Shown here: positions 63,501 to 64,000 of the stretch, piece after piece
How positions within the stretch are numbered: position 1 is the first letter of the stretch
Layout: the number at the start of each line of letters is the position of its first letter
Assembly: GCF_001579945.1 (NCBI RefSeq)
Contig: NZ_CP011971.1
Location: forward strand, 832,001 to 896,000
Length of the DNA: 64,000 bases
Source of the DNA: Steroidobacter denitrificans
GTDB lineage: Bacteria; Pseudomonadota; Gammaproteobacteria; Steroidobacterales; Steroidobacteraceae
Reading direction: 5' to 3'
Notes under the pieces: model-generated
What the model saw: the letters and a program-made list of their open reading frames with translations, nothing else
What the model was told of the DNA's origin: nothing
The model's database searches: none
Translations under genes and position numbers: made by a program

Positions 63501-64000
63501 ATGATGATGAGCATAGCCCGGTCGGACGACATGGCGGTGAGAAAGGCCCACAGCCTGCGCTCTGTGATACTTGCAGGAGCGGCGCTGGCGACGGTTCTGC
63601 CTATCGTGCAGACGCTGGCAGCCGATCAGGCCTTTGTACTCGAAGAAATTGTGGTGACCGCGCAAAAGCGCAAGCAGAACATTCAGGACGTGCCGATCTC
63701 GGTCACTGCGTTGAGCTCCGATTCGATCGTCGCCAATCGCATCGAGAGCGTGAACGATCTCAGCGCGATCACACCGAATCTCACGGTTCGCCCTGCTGCA
63801 GGTGCCAACAGGAGTCCTCAGTATTCGATGCGCGGCATCTATACATTCGGTAGCGCTCTAGGAACGGACAAAGGCGTATCGCTCTATATCGACGGCGTGT
63901 ATGTGCAGAATGCAGTGGGTTCGCTCTTTCAGTTCGCCGACATCGAGCAGATCGAAGTGTTGCGTGGGCCTCAGGGTACACTGTTCGGCCGCAACTCGAC
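63501..64000 (+). CDS. TonB-dependent receptor (3' partial)
   Basis: The first 166 codons of a receptor that runs off the window edge. ATG at 63501 is the first of three in a row; a signal peptide ends near residue 41 (VQTLAADQ), followed by VLEEIVVTAQKRKQ, YSMRGIYTFGSALGTDKGVSLYIDGVYVQNAVG and the plug motif LRGPQGTLFGRNS at the end. It is close to the receptors at 40968 and 59869. The AraC regulator is divergent to it. A CAGGG-rich leader gives a weak ribosome site. The rest of the barrel lies outside the window. Confidence 0.9.
   Translation, partial: MMMSIARSDDMAVRKAHSLRSVILAGAALATVLPIVQTLAADQAFVLEEIVVTAQKRKQNIQDVPISVTALSSDSIVANRIESVNDLSAITPNLTVRPAAGANRSPQYSMRGIYTFGSALGTDKGVSLYIDGVYVQNAVGSLFQFADIEQIEVLRGPQGTLFGRNS

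Noticed and set aside
1-64000. CRISPR array, rRNA or tRNA genes
   Set aside because: No regularly spaced direct repeats, rRNA segments or tRNA cloverleaf sequences were seen, although a small tRNA could be missed by eye.

Overview
The window looks like a catabolic segment of a Gram-negative proteobacterial chromosome. It has five TonB-dependent outer-membrane receptors, a FecI/FecR surface-signalling unit, and many CoA-ester and flavin enzymes. This style of genome is common in steroid- and terpenoid-degrading gamma- and alphaproteobacteria, but no rRNA or marker gene fixes the lineage. Both ends cut genes: a DUF1214 protein at the left and a TonB receptor at the right. I saw no rRNA, tRNA or CRISPR array.

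Layout. 0-14.5 kb (GC-rich): DUF1214 protein, sulfotransferase, LLM flavin oxidoreductase, a TonB receptor divergent from a CoA ligase/crotonase/DUF2889/6-oxocamphor-hydrolase-like cluster, then a second CoA ligase with a LysR regulator and a divergent double hot-dog dehydratase. 15-20 kb: propionyl-CoA carboxylase pccB-pccA plus an MFS transporter. 20.2-26.2 kb (lower GC): ECF sigma factor, FecR anti-sigma, STN-type TonB receptor and a CoA ligase. 26.4-38.3 kb (GC-rich): two LLM oxidoreductases around an NTF2-like protein, a LuxR regulator, and an amidohydrolase, four acyl-CoA dehydrogenases and a CoA ligase in one direction. 38.4-50.3 kb (lower GC, mosaic): AraC regulator, decayed IS3-type transposase, TonB receptor, MFS transporter, HSL-type esterase, carboxymuconolactone-decarboxylase-like protein, an unknown protein made of two homologous halves, a DapB-like dehydrogenase and an SDR. 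50.5-59.4 kb (GC-rich): NTF2-like protein and a large OYE-type reductase on the plus strand, converging on an eight-gene minus-strand operon (KstD/FrdA-like flavoprotein, NTF2-like, LLM oxidoreductase, hydroxyisobutyrate-dehydrogenase-like, a chimeric remnant, NmrA-like, alpha/beta hydrolase, CMD-like). 59.8-64 kb: two TonB receptors with an AraC regulator, both paralogous to the one at 41 kb.

How it may work together (inference). Receptors and MFS carriers import a hydrophobic, probably cyclic or polycyclic carbon source. Flavin and SDR enzymes oxidise rings, and the 6-oxocamphor-hydrolase-like crotonase, with every published catalytic residue conserved, would cleave a cyclic 1,3-diketone to a keto acid. 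The CoA ligases, the probable alpha/beta acyl-CoA dehydrogenase pairs, hydratases and crotonases would degrade the acid, and propionyl-CoA carboxylase would recover propionyl-CoA. The substrate is not readable from sequence; a terpenoid or steroid is the best guess.

Most notable signals: the 6-oxocamphor-hydrolase-like enzyme; a crotonase lacking both classical glutamates; two probable heteromeric acyl-CoA dehydrogenase pairs; a promoter/operator block repeated at 40.5 and 46.9 kb with related half-sites at 5.7 kb; the duplicated unknown protein at 47.1 kb; a chimeric gene remnant at 56.9 kb; and low-GC modules carrying paralogues of GC-rich genes in the same window.
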